Assembly: GCF_020164745.1 (NCBI RefSeq) | Contig: NZ_JAIUGV010000006.1 | Coordinates: forward strand, 62,001 to 126,000 | Length of the DNA stretch: 64,000 bases | From: Mesorhizobium sp. ES1-4 | GTDB taxonomy: Bacteria > Pseudomonadota > Alphaproteobacteria > Rhizobiales > Rhizobiaceae | Reading direction: 5' to 3' | Shown: positions 62,899-64,000 of the stretch, piece after piece | How positions within the stretch are numbered: position 1 is the stretch's first letter | Layout of the letters: every line of letters begins with the position of its first letter | Made by a program: the position numbers and the translations under genes | The notes under the pieces: model-generated | The model's database searches: none | The model's input: the letters and a program-made list of their open reading frames with translations, nothing else | Told to the model about the DNA's origin: nothing

Positions 62899-63960
62899 GT
62901 GAGCGCGATTGAAAACGAGAGCGGGCGCGGCAGCGCCCGCGCGGTCGCTATTGCGTCGGCGATCGGCCGCTTCCTGGTCATCGCGGTGACGACCTATCTT
63001 GGCCTGCTTGCGGTCACCTTCTTCATTGGCCGTGTCATCCCGATCGATCCGGTGCTGGCGGTGCTCGGCGACCGGGCGCCACTTAATGTCGTCGAGCGCA
63101 CGCGCCGCGAGATGGGTCTAGACCTGCCTTTGATCGAGCAGTTCTACATCTATGTGAAAAACGCCCTGAACGGTGATTTCGGCACCTCGGTGCTGACCAC
63201 CAATCCGGTCATGACCGACATCCGCCGCGCGCTTCCGGCAACGACGGAACTGGCCACGCTGGGGACACTGATCGGCGCGTTGTTTGGCGTGCCGCTTGGC
63301 GTACTGGCCGCGGTGAAGCGCGGCAGCCTCATCGACCAGATCGTGCGCGTCATCGGCCTGATCGGTTATTCCGTGCCGATCTTCTGGCTTGGCATGCTGG
63401 CCCTGGTGCTGTTCTACGCCAAGCTGCAATGGGTCGCGTTCCCCGCCCGGCTCGACGTCGTCTACGAATACACCTTCACGCCGATCACCGGTTTCTACCT
63501 GCTCGACTCGGCGATGCAGGGACAGTGGGACGTCTTTTACGACGCCTTCCGGCACATCGTCCTGCCGGCCTCGCTGCTCGGCTATTTCTCGCTCGCCTAT
63601 ATCAGCCGCATGACGCGCTCGTTCATGCTCAATGAACTCGCCCAGGAATATGTCGTCGCCGCGCGCGCCAAGGGCCTGTCGGAAACCCGCATCATCTGGG
63701 GCCACGCGCTGCGCAATGCCGCCGTGCCGATGGTGACGGTAATCGCGCTGTCCTATGCCGGGCTGCTCGAAGGCTCGGTGCTGACGGAGACCGTTTTCTC
63801 CTGGCCGGGCATCGGCCTCTACATCACCAACTCGCTGCAGAACGCCGACATGAACGCGGTGCTCGGCGGTACCATCGTCATCGGCTCGGTGTTCATAGGC
63901 ATCAACCTTCTGTCCGACTTGCTTTACCGCCTGCTCGATCCAAGGACGAAATCCGCATGA
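62899..63960 (+). CDS. ABC transporter permease (DppB-like)
   Basis: The 353-residue protein starts at GTG. After a basic N-terminus comes the first helix (FLVIAVTTYLGLLAVTFFIGRVIPIDPV), then LNVVERTRREMGLDLPLIEQFYIYVKNALNGDFGTS. The cytoplasmic loop is [24 protein letters not shown] and the end NLLSDLLYRLLDPR. It lies 18 bp after the binding-protein gene; its stop overlaps the next start by ATGA. Confidence 0.92.
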   Translation: MSAIENESGRGSARAVAIASAIGRFLVIAVTTYLGLLAVTFFIGRVIPIDPVLAVLGDRAPLNVVERTRREMGLDLPLIEQFYIYVKNALNGDFGTSVLTTNPVMTDIRRALPATTELATLGTLIGALFGVPLGVLAAVKRGSLIDQIVRVIGLIGYSVPIFWLGMLALVLFYAKLQWVAFPARLDVVYEYTFTPITGFYLLDSAMQGQWDVFYDAFRHIVLPASLLGYFSLAYISRMTRSFMLNELAQEYVVAARAKGLSETRIIWGHALRNAAVPMVTVIALSYAGLLEGSVLTETVFSWPGIGLYITNSLQNADMNAVLGGTIVIGSVFIGINLLSDLLYRLLDPRTKSA

Positions 63961-64000
63961 GCGCCGAGGCGATCCAGAGCCGCCGCGAATGGTTGCTGTC
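63957..64000 (+). CDS. Start of next ABC transporter gene (truncated by window end)
   Basis: ATG at 63957 overlaps the preceding permease stop (ATGA). The visible 14 codons read MSAEAIQSRREWLL. By operon order it is most likely the DppC-like permease of the importer, but the visible part is too short to show this. Confidence 0.6.
   Translation, partial: MSAEAIQSRREWLL

Noticed and set aside
1..64000. CRISPR arrays, IS elements, prophage genes, integrases or attachment sites
   Set aside because: I looked for regularly spaced direct repeats, transposase or integrase motifs and a direct repeat of the tRNA-Thr 3' end and saw none; the catabolic region therefore shows no visible mobile-element borders.

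Overview
The window looks like chromosome of a Mesorhizobium-like alphaproteobacterium (Hyphomicrobiales). Reasons: high GC; rhizobial-type neighbourhoods (cytochrome c / kdsB / pheA, and HIT protein / SRP RNA / dnaX / ybaB / recR); many ABC importers; and short palindromic intergenic repeats typical of these genomes. This placement is inference, since no 16S or other marker gene is present.

Region 1 (about 0.1-25.5 kb) is an accessory catabolic region. On the minus strand it holds a class V aminotransferase-fold enzyme with an amino-acid-type ABC permease and binding protein, an HpaI-type aldolase, a RidA-like protein, an acyl-CoA dehydrogenase, a crotonase, a MarR regulator, an SDR, a two-domain flavoprotein of the 2-aminobenzoyl-CoA (or salicylyl-CoA) monooxygenase/reductase type, a complete oligopeptide-type ABC importer and a phytoene-desaturase-like flavoenzyme. 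On the plus strand it holds a luciferase-like monooxygenase, then an operon of a cyclase-family metal hydrolase (kynurenine formamidase / isatin hydrolase fold), a second phytoene-desaturase-like flavoenzyme, a second MarR regulator and a two-subunit indolepyruvate-type 2-oxoacid:ferredoxin oxidoreductase. Four intergenic spacers of this region carry the same 14-bp palindrome, YTTYAWGCTTRAAR, suggesting one MarR regulon. My working model is uptake of an indole-derived aromatic, hydrolysis of isatin to isatinate, oxidative decarboxylation of that aryl-glyoxylate to 2-aminobenzoyl-CoA, then dearomatisation and beta-oxidation-like steps. No aromatic CoA ligase is seen, which agrees with the thioester being made by the oxidoreductase.

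Region 2 (25.5-42.5 kb) holds a fused lysophospholipid transporter / acyltransferase / acyl-ACP synthetase behind two tandem palindromes, a DUF1501/DUF1800 pair, an ECF sigma module with a membrane anti-sigma-like protein, an EF-hand protein and a Spy/CpxP-like protein, small proteins, tRNA-Thr(CGT), an ATP-dependent DNA ligase with its MBL exonuclease, a TPR-methyltransferase, a lipoprotein and a GhrA-type reductase.

Region 3 (42.5-64 kb) holds a Yej-type peptide importer with two tandem binding proteins, then conserved housekeeping genes (cytochrome c, kdsB, pheA, nudC, HIT, SRP RNA, dnaX, ybaB, recR), cell-wall enzymes and the start of another peptide-type ABC importer cut by the window end. 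A two-hairpin intergenic repeat occurs at 29.5, 57.1, 57.7 (degenerate) and 59.0 kb.
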